A stretch of DNA of 64,000 bases from Eshraghiella sp964441705 (GCA_964441705.1 CAYTWF010000002.1:38195-102194), one strand, 5' to 3'. Shown: positions 40,801 through 47,745, counted from the stretch's first letter. Program-made: numbers and translations. The notes: generated from the letters alone by a model not told the origin.

Positions 40801-43174
40801 TTATTTTAACCTTATGGGAGAAGGTGGACACAGCATATATAAAGAACTTAGAGAAGGACTTAATACCAGAACAGGGTGCATAGTTCAGGCTCAGGACAAG
40901 ATGAAAACAGACATTCTTAAGGACATCAATGAAAAAGAAATCAGAAAATGGGTGAAGAACAGTCATGAGTTTAAGCTTCCAGGAGATAAGACGCTAAGGA
41001 TGACACAAACTCAGATAATGGACCTGTATGTATTATCAAAGAGGCAGCAGGCTATGGGACATATTTCCAAGGGCGGTATTAAACTTCAAAACTCAGATGA
41101 GGTGCTTAATTCCATGGTTACTCCGGTTCATATACCAGAGAGTGTGCTTAATGAGATTCTGGGTACTCTTTCTGAACAACAGAAGCAGATATGTGACAAA
41201 ATGCAGCAATATCTTTCTACAGAGGTATCCGGATGGGGCAATGAAGTATCCATGAAGATGTACGGGTATAGAAAATTTACTGAAAAATTTTACTGGCCAA
41301 TTAAAACGGACTCAAACAGTAACAGCACAAGTGATAAGACTACAGTAACAGCTTCATTGTATAGAATTCGTAACCAGGGTATAACTAAGGCAACTGTGGA
41401 TAATGCCAACAATGCAATAATTGTACGTGATATATTTGACGTATTTACTCAGCATATTGTTGATATGGCTAACTATAGCGGATATGCGATACCGCTTACA
41501 GATGCTATGAAGTGGTTCAATTATAACGAGAAGACGGAAATGGATAATGATACTATAAAGTTTGATTCTGTTAAAGAACAGATTGAGAGAGCGTATGGTA
41601 CCAAAGCACAGTCATATTTTACCAAACTTGTACTGGATTTAAATGGAAGTTCCACAAAAGCTGACAGTGCAATAGACCAGGCAACATCAAAGCTTGTCAG
41701 CAACTGGAAGGCTGCAGCTGTTGGTGGAAACTTAAGAGTAGCGATACAGCAGCCAACAGCTTATGTAAGGGCAGCAGCTGTTATGGATGCAAAATACCTT
41801 ATTAAGGCTTTTGGAATGAAGCCCGGAATTAATGACTGTCTGAAATACAGCAGAATAGCTCAGTGGAAATCCTTTGGATATTTTGAAACCAATATCGGCA
41901 AGTCCATGAAAAATATTATTACTGGACTTAATGAGAGCATAAAGGATGCTGTGGTTGACAAGACAATGTTCCTTGCTCAGAAAGCTGATGATATTACGTG
42001 GGGATGCTTATGGAATGCGGTAAAAGCGGAACAGCATGATGCACATCCTGATATGGATGTAAAATCTGAGAAATATATGAAACTTGTAGAAGAACGATTT
42101 GATGAGGTAATTGACCGCACACAGGTTGTTGATACAGTTCTTCATAGGTCGCATATAATGCGAAGTAAATCCGGGCTAAATCAGATTGCCACATCTTTTA
42201 TGGCAGAACCGACCAAAACGTATAATCTTACACGTAATGCATGGGTACAGTTTATAAGCAATCGAAGCAGCAGGACTATTAAGAATCTTGGAAGAACAGT
42301 TGGAGTAGTAATTCTTACAGCTGCAGTTAATGCAATGGCACAGTCAATATCGGATGCACTGCGTTCAGCGGATGATGAGGATGAGAAGGACAAGGAATAC
42401 TGGGAAAGATATATAGACAGTCTTAAAGGTAATTTTGTGGATAATGTTAATCCTATTCAATTCCTGCCTTACGTAAAGGATGTCTTGAGCATGGTACTGG
42501 GATATACTATAAAACGAAGTGATACAGAGGGCATATATAGTGTTATAATGGCCGTAAAATCACTTGATAAGCTTATTAACGACCCTAACTACCGGAAGAC
42601 TCCGGCATATGTTGTTATGAGCTGTGCAAAGGCTTTCAGTCAGACAAGCGGAATACCGTTATACAATGCTATGAGGGATGCCAAGTCTATATGGGATTCG
42701 GTTGCAGATGAGCCGATATATCTCGAGAAAGAAACTACAGGCAAGAAAGCCGGAAAGGTTATGGAACTGTACGAAAAGGGGGACAGCGGTGCATCTGATA
42801 AACTGCAGGAGCTTTTGTCTGAATATGAGACATCGATTAAAGCTCAGTATCCAGAATATACGGAGGATAAGGTTAGGCAGCAGGCGAAATCCAAGCTGAA
42901 GAGCAATATAACATCTGCATACAAGGAAGACTATGTATCTGGCAGTGCCGAACGTAAGAATGAAATTGTAAATGCAATGGAAAAGACCAAATTGTATGAA
43001 AGCCGGGATGATATTTTAAAAACTGTAATGGGATGGGATGTAAGCTACTGGAAAAACAAATATCTTACAGCTGCCGATAGCAATGACCGTAAGGAAGCAC
43101 GAAAGAAGCTGTATGCCACAGGAAAGTGGGAATCACTCATAGAACTGGATAAAGACATCAAAAAATGGACATAA
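34850..43174 (+). CDS. Giant polyvalent protein (2774 aa) with metallopeptidase and toxin-like nuclease domains
   Basis: The largest gene in the window, with an AGGAGGATGTACC leader. The N-terminal third is helical and Asn/Ser-rich, with glycine-rich hydrophobic stretches at ~345-365 and ~440-480 that could insert into membranes. A zincin motif, AAHELTHYIQ (HELTH at ~1054), marks a metallopeptidase. At ~1255-1385 a domain with VIDRNAVNHIIIRHG resembles the phage Barnase/EndoU/ColicinE5-like (PBECR) group; at ~1460-1610 another, with NIYIGKSKIQKILDKHPEM and VIVLESHTRPGDSLIVLGEV, resembles MuF C-terminal toxin domains. Coiled coil follows (~1665-1770), then an LPD38-like C-terminal region (AVGGNLRVAIQQPTAYVRAA at ~2287). 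Polyvalent proteins are thought to enter the host with phage DNA and act on it. Confidence 0.8.
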   Translation: MGRYSDRLKKERDEGITASSSPRAEASTKSYAKRYENEKNKKNDQSSMTATALTTDYSNNVLNDYSNHYSSDYMSSYTDRTDAQKYAHDADLKNSFLEYLNDMSSRQVKNSGYSYDDKSEALNILNKTSDNIKAASDYIDSDYRYRSQFENESDYSFSKKYQDYDYEKAMAAADSLDRTAAGAANPNVKDNITKESEWLRDNYPAARKYYDMEKAEDYAANSVYTGSTDALNQNDINNMSDDELKYYWINSDARNRANLGFMTGAAQHDITGGKAQQFVNSGYDWMSDTQKATYNYVYNTQGAAAAGEYLDSLNLTEQKGRDVLDSVNEFSDENPVLASIASVGLAPLTGIGYLGSTVSAFANADYDPSSLLPEIAKKYKDNVASADGGFADAVVSGVMDSNPDSVDPYDVYNMPSRIQSEIRDTVNDNIDNSFGKFAYGTGMSMADMGMNLLITGGLNPGASAGPVAASEAASLGLMGTGAASQTLNSAMDKGMSQSDSIKLATVAGAAEILTEKVSLDALLEGKMEKSGIQYLMKNMLTEGSEEVASDVIDLAADIIISKDKSDWQMSIDSYMAQGYSKSQAFGKAVGDQALQMAQDFAGGAVSGGAFAGGGLAVNGLNTSINNAEYAKSVGQNYINNPDSLDELINMAKKTGSKETTKLAEKIESSSYMDAEQVGRLYMSVSASNQDSVVKDIETELKNAGFGKKNTAVYTQIARDIISDTAGDFELEKVKNNSKVSEIFNRMLVDPMSYDMQDTTAKSGVEDAHSGTELNENNNVVGSANNDNNVLTGQNTGSNVKEYNDNITPQVDDITSAVVNSTGKKVDILRYESTDGGIKYATSDNETVSADSVKLSDAMNVLNSYAGRYTTATANKMLYAYKATSGAEYSDSANLFGKVWDSMYVYGHTNAYSYADAKNTVIDDAMPEEFYKMAFDSGRADKAAEVAKKQLKVDNLKKNVEKDGKNLSVSGIDKKTADKYGVSTVSRNELNTRQAEAADVLDVISKALGIHVYLFQDKENSKTGKIHGFQSGNNIYLNINAGGIHEQAVLRTAAHELTHYIQEASPKMYEELKGYVTGKYYESGRDTFASLVKDKMDALNLEREAAVDEVIADACEMMLKDGSAVQELAAEHKSLWQHIKDFISDIIKKLTHAMEGIDEASPAAVKLKGIVGEWTELQKLWNKALTESNMPIYNKKGARFSENIDSDDVKITSEIIDEKIINEFNNSINPELKLYIEDVINGIGAKRKYLSRVNERASKKILDILGRDVSGEVYVIDRNAVNHIIIRHGLEGKANKSMADMDNVARIEYVLGNFDDIYVLLDKNGNQLYSKQYKDSGNKLAPKILFTKKIGNKFYNITVAASINNSNSVGIVTASLDSVIPNNIKEDAQVLASNNAHMRTSETGLDISSNSNISSINEEINYNSSTKSLNNKVKFSMDKTYQNKLQQWYDSTTAEERLKSLGRFHIGYTSDALQSIGVPDYNIYIGKSKIQKILDKHPEMNIEIFKEIPALIENPVIVLESHTRPGDSLIVLGEVYTSDNIPVMAAIKIYPTNKDGNLEEFEIVSSSYSRPIKQYQNFLDNDVIKYINPDKNRTNSWLSALGLQLPSSITNYGSIDNVTPAPIKSNTNSSINNDTKYSEAAASLSTREVLANTLMQSATGEEAAKLATYKKAIKELDEKEERLKKTKAMIKDMVFSGNSEMEYQDKKVSLDNLNKNIKTLEGSINYWDRQLLSLEATKPLKALAQRERDALVKKFDAKNRRLLKEERTNTKNGMLNTRFRDNIKSKSKDMMEWIRKPDDKHHVPEIIERPVAEFLSEIDFLSARSQPDSSTTKGWYERLEAVKSALADMNSMENDNGENAVFLNELDPDLLPSLTNFIYEHQKEEGRAVHISELDTAELKELSEIVTALHAAINNINKMYGNKLSEDVAVIGKRTLIDLSAKKEKFGVYKNSKYGQMNNNIAKGTAFALNTSDGFFNIDMLDSYSYFNLMGEGGHSIYKELREGLNTRTGCIVQAQDKMKTDILKDINEKEIRKWVKNSHEFKLPGDKTLRMTQTQIMDLYVLSKRQQAMGHISKGGIKLQNSDEVLNSMVTPVHIPESVLNEILGTLSEQQKQICDKMQQYLSTEVSGWGNEVSMKMYGYRKFTEKFYWPIKTDSNSNSTSDKTTVTASLYRIRNQGITKATVDNANNAIIVRDIFDVFTQHIVDMANYSGYAIPLTDAMKWFNYNEKTEMDNDTIKFDSVKEQIERAYGTKAQSYFTKLVLDLNGSSTKADSAIDQATSKLVSNWKAAAVGGNLRVAIQQPTAYVRAAAVMDAKYLIKAFGMKPGINDCLKYSRIAQWKSFGYFETNIGKSMKNIITGLNESIKDAVVDKTMFLAQKADDITWGCLWNAVKAEQHDAHPDMDVKSEKYMKLVEERFDEVIDRTQVVDTVLHRSHIMRSKSGLNQIATSFMAEPTKTYNLTRNAWVQFISNRSSRTIKNLGRTVGVVILTAAVNAMAQSISDALRSADDEDEKDKEYWERYIDSLKGNFVDNVNPIQFLPYVKDVLSMVLGYTIKRSDTEGIYSVIMAVKSLDKLINDPNYRKTPAYVVMSCAKAFSQTSGIPLYNAMRDAKSIWDSVADEPIYLEKETTGKKAGKVMELYEKGDSGASDKLQELLSEYETSIKAQYPEYTEDKVRQQAKSKLKSNITSAYKEDYVSGSAERKNEIVNAMEKTKLYESRDDILKTVMGWDVSYWKNKYLTAADSNDRKEARKKLYATGKWESLIELDKDIKKWT

Positions 43175-43208
43175 TTATTTTGCGTAAAAGAGATATGATT
43201 CGCCATGG

Positions 43209-43237
43209 TTGACAAAACTTAAGATATATGATATTGA
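43209..43237 (+). promoter_or_regulatory. Sigma-A-type promoter of the moron cassette
   Basis: Consensus TTGACA (43209-43214), 17 bp, TATTGA (43232-43237). Unlike the phage late promoters it lacks GGGTTAGA, which suggests expression in the lysogen by the host holoenzyme. Confidence 0.6.
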
Positions 43238-43272
43238 ATAGATATAATTATTATTTGAAGGGGATGTTTACC

Positions 43273-43683
43273 ATGGCAAGAATAGGACATTTTGTGTATT
43301 GTGTAAATGCTGAGAGAGTAGGAGCTAATCAGGCAGAGGCGATTAATGCAATGAGTGTTATGTCAGTACTTACTCCTGAGTTTATTCCAGGACTATTTTC
43401 TTTTTCTATTGTATTTTCGTTGATGGATGTAGATACTGAAAACAATAATCTAATTAAAATTATTTTTAAGGATACAGACAATAAAGAGATAGTTAATACT
43501 GGAAATGTTGTGATTCAGCCTGCGCCTAAGTCCGACGATATCCCTCAGGAATATAGAGGATTTAACTTAAGTATGGATTTCAGAAATGTTATATTGGAAT
43601 TTGAAGGTGTTTATACAACTGAGATATATTTTAATGATGAATTTATATCAAGCCAGCCCATTTATGCAAAGGGGAAAAGATAA
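43273..43683 (+). CDS. DUF6941-like protein, first gene of the moron cassette
   Basis: A 136-aa beta-rich protein beginning MARIGHFVYCVNAERVGANQAEAINAMSV, with FSFSIVFSLMDVD, GFNLSMDFRNVILEFEGVYTTEIYFNDEFI and a short basic tail. The pattern of paired strands resembles DUF6941 proteins, which have no known function but occur with accessory genes. ATG 43273 is preceded by GAAGGGGATGTTTACC; in-frame starts at 43264 and 43228 are possible. It is the first gene after the sigma-A-type promoter and 10 bp before the next gene. Confidence 0.6.
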   Translation: MARIGHFVYCVNAERVGANQAEAINAMSVMSVLTPEFIPGLFSFSIVFSLMDVDTENNNLIKIIFKDTDNKEIVNTGNVVIQPAPKSDDIPQEYRGFNLSMDFRNVILEFEGVYTTEIYFNDEFISSQPIYAKGKR

Positions 43684-43693
43684 GGTGATGTAA

Positions 43694-44272
43694 ATGGAAG
43701 CTACAATAATTGAAATTGGTAAAAGGGACAATAATATTAATAAAAACAATGGTCTGGTAATTGCACATAAGCCAAAAGGACTGCAGATTGCATTATTTGT
43801 TGGGGCTATATGTATTCCGATTGGACTAAATTCAGTTAATAATATAAAAAATAATAGTAATCAAGTTGAACACATAAGATATATAGAAGCTCCCGAAATC
43901 AAGGGTCAGAATAGTGTGTTTGAGATGGATATGTTAAAGATGAATAATTTTAAATTGATTTCACAATTGGAAACATATGAAGACAATTGGAATGGAACTG
44001 GAGCGAAAGCATTTTCCATGGGTTCGATAAGGATGTTTAATCAGGTTGTTAGTGCGGTACCGAAACAGCCAATACTTTCTCCGACTGGAAGAGATAGTAT
44101 TGTCATGCAATATGAGAATGAGGATAGTGTATTATTTTTTGAGGTAAATTCAGAAAGAGCGGAAAAGGTATTAATCCCTCAAGGAAATTATGATAAGGCT
44201 GTGCAGGAAATATATACTGAAGACATATGTAATAAAATAAGCAATTGTGTGGTGCAGTTTTATGGAATGTGA
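43694..44272 (+). CDS. Membrane-anchored protein with WNGxGA motif, second moron gene
   Basis: A 192-aa protein. A hydrophobic helix (GLQIALFVGAICIPIGLNSV, ~36-55) could anchor it. The soluble part has LETYEDNWNGTGAKAFS, then PILSPTGRDSIVMQYENEDSVLFFEV, a pattern found in small uncharacterised proteins that travel with accessory operons in bacteria and phages. No catalytic motif is recognised. Ribosome site AAGGTGATGTAA. It overlaps the next gene by 11 bp, implying translational coupling and a joint function. Confidence 0.55.
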   Translation: MEATIIEIGKRDNNINKNNGLVIAHKPKGLQIALFVGAICIPIGLNSVNNIKNNSNQVEHIRYIEAPEIKGQNSVFEMDMLKMNNFKLISQLETYEDNWNGTGAKAFSMGSIRMFNQVVSAVPKQPILSPTGRDSIVMQYENEDSVLFFEVNSERAEKVLIPQGNYDKAVQEIYTEDICNKISNCVVQFYGM

Positions 44273-44630
44273 TTATGTTGAAAACGAAGAGCTTTTATAT
44301 AGGGCAATAACAGAAAAACAAAAAAATGCATATTTTGAGGGAAGAGTGTTGCCTTCACTGTTTATTGACGCAGATGGATTGTCTGTGGATAGAGACGGAA
44401 ACAGAGAAGAGAGAATGATTATTTCAAATATGGAAACAAGGTTCAAAAAACAAGGATACGTTGCATCGGCGAAAATCAAAGCTGATGCATGTAGAAAAGC
44501 AGATACATATCCGGTCCCTTCTCCGACAAAAAATATTTTTCACGCATTGATTCTTGATTCTAAAGAAAAGGCTGAGATTAGCTTGTTGAAGGCGGTCAAA
44601 TTGGCACATATGTGTACGGTAGTAGAATAA
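44262..44630 (+). CDS. Third moron gene, small protein with HALI motif
   Basis: A 122-aa protein from ATG 44262. It shows ENEELLYRAI near the start, LPSLFIDADGLSVDRDGNREE, and PSPTKNIFHALILDSKEKAEISLLKAVKLA at the end. Proteins with LLYR...LSVD...HALI layout occur widely next to WNGxGA-type partners, which is why I read 43694 and 44262 as a conserved pair. No enzymatic residues are assigned. The operon closes with the palindromic terminator at 44653. Confidence 0.55.
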   Translation: MECDYVENEELLYRAITEKQKNAYFEGRVLPSLFIDADGLSVDRDGNREERMIISNMETRFKKQGYVASAKIKADACRKADTYPVPSPTKNIFHALILDSKEKAEISLLKAVKLAHMCTVVE

Positions 44631-44652
44631 TTGAGTAAGTATGTTTTATATA

Positions 44653-44690
44653 TAAGCAGTTGCGATATCGCAACTGCTTATTTTTTTTAT
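44653..44690 (+). terminator. Palindrome copy 3 used as terminator of the moron cassette
   Basis: The core AGTTGCGATATCGCAACT (44658-44675) is extended to a perfect 28-bp inverted repeat (44653-44680) and followed by TTTTTTTTAT. Here it can act as a rho-independent terminator with an AUAU loop. Confidence 0.82.
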
Positions 44691-44696
44691 GTTATT

Positions 44697-44730
44697 GGGT
44701 TAGAGAACGAACTCATTGTTGATTTATGAT
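44697..44730 (+). promoter_or_regulatory. Late promoter P4 (GGGTTAGA - 20 bp - TATGAT)
   Basis: GGGTTAGA at 44697-44704 and TATGAT at 44725-44730, directly before the holin gene. Confidence 0.72.
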
Positions 44731-44754
44731 AAAAGAAAAACAAGGAGGACTGTT

Positions 44755-45201
44755 ATGAAAATTATTGATTGGTTAAGTATAACCATAGGAACTATAGGAG
44801 GTCTGATAGCGCAGGCGTTTGGAGGATGGAGTGCATCAATGACAACATTAATAATATTTATGGCTATTGATTATATTACAGGGTTAATTGTTGCCGGAGT
44901 GTTCCATAAGTCACCCAAGACAAACAGCGGAACTCTTGAATCAAAAGCCGGATGGAAGGGCTTGATAAGGAAAGGAATTACGCTTTTAATTGTATTGGTC
45001 GCCTGCAGACTGGATATTGCTCTGGGAATTACATTTATAAGAGATGCGGTTGTAATTGCCTTTATTGTGAATGAAGCACTGTCCATAGTTGAAAATGCAG
45101 GTCTTATGGGAATTAAGATTCCAAAGGCAATATTAAATGGTATTGATGTCTTGAAACAGAAATCTGACGAAGAGTCTAAGGAGGATAACAGCAATGGATA
45201 A
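44755..45201 (+). CDS. Holin (phage_holin_4 / toxin-secretion holin family)
   Basis: A 148-aa membrane protein with about four hydrophobic segments. Family features are IGGLIAQAFGGWSASMTTLIIFMAIDYITG near the N-terminus, the SKAGWKGLIRKG loop, and IVNEALSIVENAGLMG before an acidic tail. It forms membrane lesions that let the endolysin reach the wall. ATG 44755 follows AAGGAGGACTGTT. The start of the endolysin gene overlaps its end by 8 bp. Confidence 0.92.
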   Translation: MKIIDWLSITIGTIGGLIAQAFGGWSASMTTLIIFMAIDYITGLIVAGVFHKSPKTNSGTLESKAGWKGLIRKGITLLIVLVACRLDIALGITFIRDAVVIAFIVNEALSIVENAGLMGIKIPKAILNGIDVLKQKSDEESKEDNSNG

Positions 45202-45919
45202 AGAAAAATTTATTAAAATGATTGGTATGCTTGTATTACCATATTACTTCACCAACAAGGTACTTCCATCTCTCACTATTGCACAGGCGATTCTTGAGAG
45301 CGGATGGGGTACATCAACTCTCGCTGTTAACAACAATAATTTCTTTGGTCTTAACAACTATAACGATAGTGTTACCAGAAATTATGGGAAGGTTAATCTG
45401 TCAGTCCCTCAGGAACGAGATGGCAAATTGATATACCAGGTTGAAACAATGTGCTCTTTTGAATCTCCAGCTCAGTCAGTGGAGTGTATGGAAAAATGGT
45501 ATGACAGGGACAAGCCTGCATACAAAGCATTACATGGATGCTTAGATTATAAGAGAGCTTGCGCACTCATAAGAGAGGCGGGGTATGCAACTGACAGTCA
45601 GTATACTGCTAAGCTTATCAGAATCATTGAAGAAAATCATCTTACAAAGTGGGATGAGATGGCTTTAAAAGGAGAGGACGGATATCTTCACGTTCAGGTC
45701 AATTCCTTCCAGGTAAAGGCTAATGCAATACAGGAAGCAAAGAGGGCAGCAGCTGCAGGATTTCCAGTGTGCATCAAGCTGTTTGATGGACATCACCGGG
45801 TGCAGTTTGGCGCGTATGTGGAAGAGAACAATGCAACTGCTATGCTTGAAAAGGCAAGGAAGGCAGGCTGGAAGAAAGCCTACATAACAAGAGAAAGTGG
45901 CACGGACGTTGCATTTTGA
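45194..45919 (+). CDS. Endolysin: glucosaminidase-type domain plus SPOR domain
   Basis: A 241-aa lysin. The N-terminal ~150 residues have the GH73-like signature (SLTIAQAILESGWGTS with the catalytic Glu, and NNNFFGLNNYND), predicted to cut the glycan backbone. The C-terminal ~75 residues form a SPOR domain (YLHVQVNSFQVKANAIQEAK..., HRVQFGAYVEENNATAMLEKAR), which binds denuded septal peptidoglycan. No signal peptide is seen, so release depends on the overlapping holin. Ribosome site GGAGGATAACAGCA. Confidence 0.9.
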   Translation: MDKEKFIKMIGMLVLPYYFTNKVLPSLTIAQAILESGWGTSTLAVNNNNFFGLNNYNDSVTRNYGKVNLSVPQERDGKLIYQVETMCSFESPAQSVECMEKWYDRDKPAYKALHGCLDYKRACALIREAGYATDSQYTAKLIRIIEENHLTKWDEMALKGEDGYLHVQVNSFQVKANAIQEAKRAAAAGFPVCIKLFDGHHRVQFGAYVEENNATAMLEKARKAGWKKAYITRESGTDVAF

Positions 45920-45938
45920 GAATAAGGTGCTATATTTA

Positions 45939-45964
45939 AGAGGACGCGTGAGCGTCCTCTTTTG
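45939..45964 (+). terminator. Terminator at the right end of the prophage
   Basis: AGAGGACGC-GTGA-GCGTCCTCT (45939-45960) followed by TTTG. It shields the host coat gene remnant from lysis-operon transcription. Confidence 0.88.
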
Positions 45965-45969
45965 ATTAC

Positions 45970-45998
45970 CATTAGCAACGAGCTTGTGAAATGGCCCA
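45970..45998. other. attR, right prophage-host junction
   Basis: The phage half-site GCAACGA (45975-45981) and GCTTGT lead to the core GA (45988-45989), after which cotJC coding sequence resumes (AATGGCC...). Together with attL it predicts attP GCAACGA-6-GA-6-TCGTTGC. Confidence 0.88.
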
Positions 45999-46401
45999 TA
46001 TGGAAATAATTGCCGCCATTGTTCACCAGCTTACCCGTAATCTCACACCTGAGGAAATTGAACGTTCCGGATTTGCCCCTTATTATGTTGACCATACTCT
46101 TGGCATATGGCCTCAGGCTGCCGGCGGAATACCTTTTAATGCCTGCGAGTTTCAGGTAAAGGGGGACCCTATATGTGACCTTACAGAGGATCTTGCTGCG
46201 GAACAGAAGGCCAGAGTTGTATATGACAATCTTTTAAGACTGATTGATGACCCTGATATTGTTGCTCCGTTAAGATTCCTTAGAGAAAGGGAAATTGTAC
46301 ATTTTCAGAGATTTGGAGAAGCACTTGTACTTACTCAGGATAAACTTAATGAAAAAAATATATATGCCTTTAATCCTGCTTTCGACTGCCCACAGGAATA
46401 A
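45988..46401 (+). pseudogene. cotJC: 3' part of cotJC, separated by the prophage
   Basis: From codon 65 onward the frame reads (E)MAHMEIIAAIVHQLTRNLTPEEIERSGFAP, then YYVDHTLGIWPQAAGGIPFNA and FLREREIVHFQRFGEALVL, the conserved CotJC/manganese catalase C-terminal part with the metal-ligand Glu/His residues. It lacks a ribosome site in its present place; ATG 45991 would be a fortuitous start. Precise excision fuses it to 6321-6512. A terminator follows at 46410. Confidence 0.93.
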
Positions 46402-46409
46402 AATGTAAT

Positions 46410-46440
46410 GAAGCCCATCGGTGTGATGGGCTTCGTTCGG
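46410..46440 (+). terminator. Terminator of the cotJ operon
   Basis: GAAGCCCATC-GGTGT-GATGGGCTTC (46410-46434), followed by GTTCGGTTCTT. The remaining spacer to 46580 is AT-rich, with TATATTATTATATAAT-like promoter material for the next gene. Confidence 0.8.
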
Positions 46441-46580
46441 TTCTTAATAGATGTTTTTCTACATAATATCTACATATTGTATGCAAAGTATCAAAAAATA
46501 TAAAAATATTACAAATTATAGTTGATTTATATGTATATATTATTATATAATAGCTTTATATTTGTGGTGGAGGCGACGGA

Positions 46581-47732
46581 ATGGATGTCAGTCATTATAA
46601 CTCCATAGCTGCTCATAAGGAACTTATAGAGATGCTTGACCGAAAGAATGCCGTTAAGGCTTTTATAACGTCAATAGTCGTATCTTTGCTGACGCCGGTT
46701 ATGTTACTGGTGGTACAGTTCTCAGGAGCTTATGGAGATCATACAACAGGAATTAAGATATTATTAACATTAATGGTGCTGTTTGAGTTATCAATGGCGG
46801 GAATTGGTTTTTTGTTAATATCTCAGGAAGAGCTGGACAAGATTAAGCTTTATTACAGGCTGGTGTTTGCAGCCACAGCTATTATGCTTCTCATGTTTGC
46901 CAGACTGGATATGAAGTATACAGGAAGTGTGATTTTTTACATAGCAGCAGCTGTATTTTTCGCAGTTGTTCCGGTGTATCAGGATACGGAACGTAAGGTT
47001 TTGTCAGTAGTATTTACATTGGGAATTTTTATATCAGCACTTACAATTAGTCCTGGAATCAGAAGAATAATTGATACAGCAGTAATTGGTCTTGGTACTA
47101 CAGGAATAGGAATTCTTATGAGTGACCATTTTGTAGAACACGAGAGGCTGTGCCTCAGGCTTAAAGCCAAAACTCATACATCTGAGCATGATCCTCTTAC
47201 AGGACTGGTTAATAGAAGAGGTCTTGATAAGAAAGCCAGTGTGTTATGGCCATATTGTGCAAGAACTGCTACGGCATTGGGACTAATTGAAGTAGATATT
47301 GATTTCTTTAAGAAATATAACGATAAGTTTGGACACCCGGCAGGTGATAAATGTCTTAAGCTTGTAGCTAATGCAATAAGACGTTCTGCCAAGCGAGGCT
47401 CGGATATTACAGCGCGTACAGGTGGAGAGGAATTTCTGGTATTTGTTCAGGGTATGAGCGAGCCAGAGATAGTAGAGCTTGCAATGAAGATTAGGAAAAG
47501 CATTATGGATTTAAAGATTCCTCATGCGTATGTTAATGTCTCTAATTATGTAACTGTAAGTATTGGAGTTGCAACAATGGTACCTGATGGTAAGAATTCT
47601 TTTCAGAAGCTGTATGAGGAGACGGATATTGCTTTATATAATGCTAAGGCTAATGGCCGCAACTGTGTGGTGTGCCGCAATAAGATATATGGAAGAATGA
47701 AGAAAGGACTGGCAACAGTTATTTCAGGATAG
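46581..47732 (+). CDS. Membrane diguanylate cyclase (GGDEF)
   Basis: A 383-aa protein with six hydrophobic segments in residues ~25-190 (putative sensor) and a C-terminal GGDEF domain. HDPLTGLVNRRGLDKK opens the domain, DIDFFKKYNDKFGHPAGDKCL holds metal-binding Asp residues, and the active-site loop reads GGEEF, compatible with c-di-GMP synthesis. An RxxD inhibitory site is not evident at the expected position. GTGGTGGAGGCGACGGA precedes ATG. It is a single-gene unit with a strong terminator. Confidence 0.9.
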   Translation: MDVSHYNSIAAHKELIEMLDRKNAVKAFITSIVVSLLTPVMLLVVQFSGAYGDHTTGIKILLTLMVLFELSMAGIGFLLISQEELDKIKLYYRLVFAATAIMLLMFARLDMKYTGSVIFYIAAAVFFAVVPVYQDTERKVLSVVFTLGIFISALTISPGIRRIIDTAVIGLGTTGIGILMSDHFVEHERLCLRLKAKTHTSEHDPLTGLVNRRGLDKKASVLWPYCARTATALGLIEVDIDFFKKYNDKFGHPAGDKCLKLVANAIRRSAKRGSDITARTGGEEFLVFVQGMSEPEIVELAMKIRKSIMDLKIPHAYVNVSNYVTVSIGVATMVPDGKNSFQKLYEETDIALYNAKANGRNCVVCRNKIYGRMKKGLATVISG

Positions 47733-47745
47733 AAGCTGATAACAG

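Larger units (their letters stand above)
6513..45989. mobile_element. Integrated temperate prophage (~39.5 kb) in cotJC
   Basis: The segment holds an integrase, repressor, replication, packaging, head, tail and lysis genes in standard order, and its ends split one host gene. A 2-bp common core (GA) fits serine-integrase chemistry. The late genes include portal, N4-gp56-type capsid, connector and fibre proteins and a giant internal polyvalent protein, but no recognisable tape measure or tail tube, suggesting a podovirus-like particle (inference). The capsid gene contains an in-frame UGA, so productive virion formation is uncertain. Lysogenic accessory genes include hicAB and a three-gene moron. 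Confidence 0.95.

Noticed and set aside
18034..45919. Global UGA recoding of the prophage, suggested by the capsid in-frame UGA
   Set aside because: Several phage genes end correctly at TGA (portal, small terminase, endolysin), and no other long gene contains an in-frame TGA.
45991..46401. A stand-alone 136-aa manganese catalase-like gene
   Set aside because: It lacks the N-terminal third and a ribosome site, and its frame continues exactly from the split cotJC.
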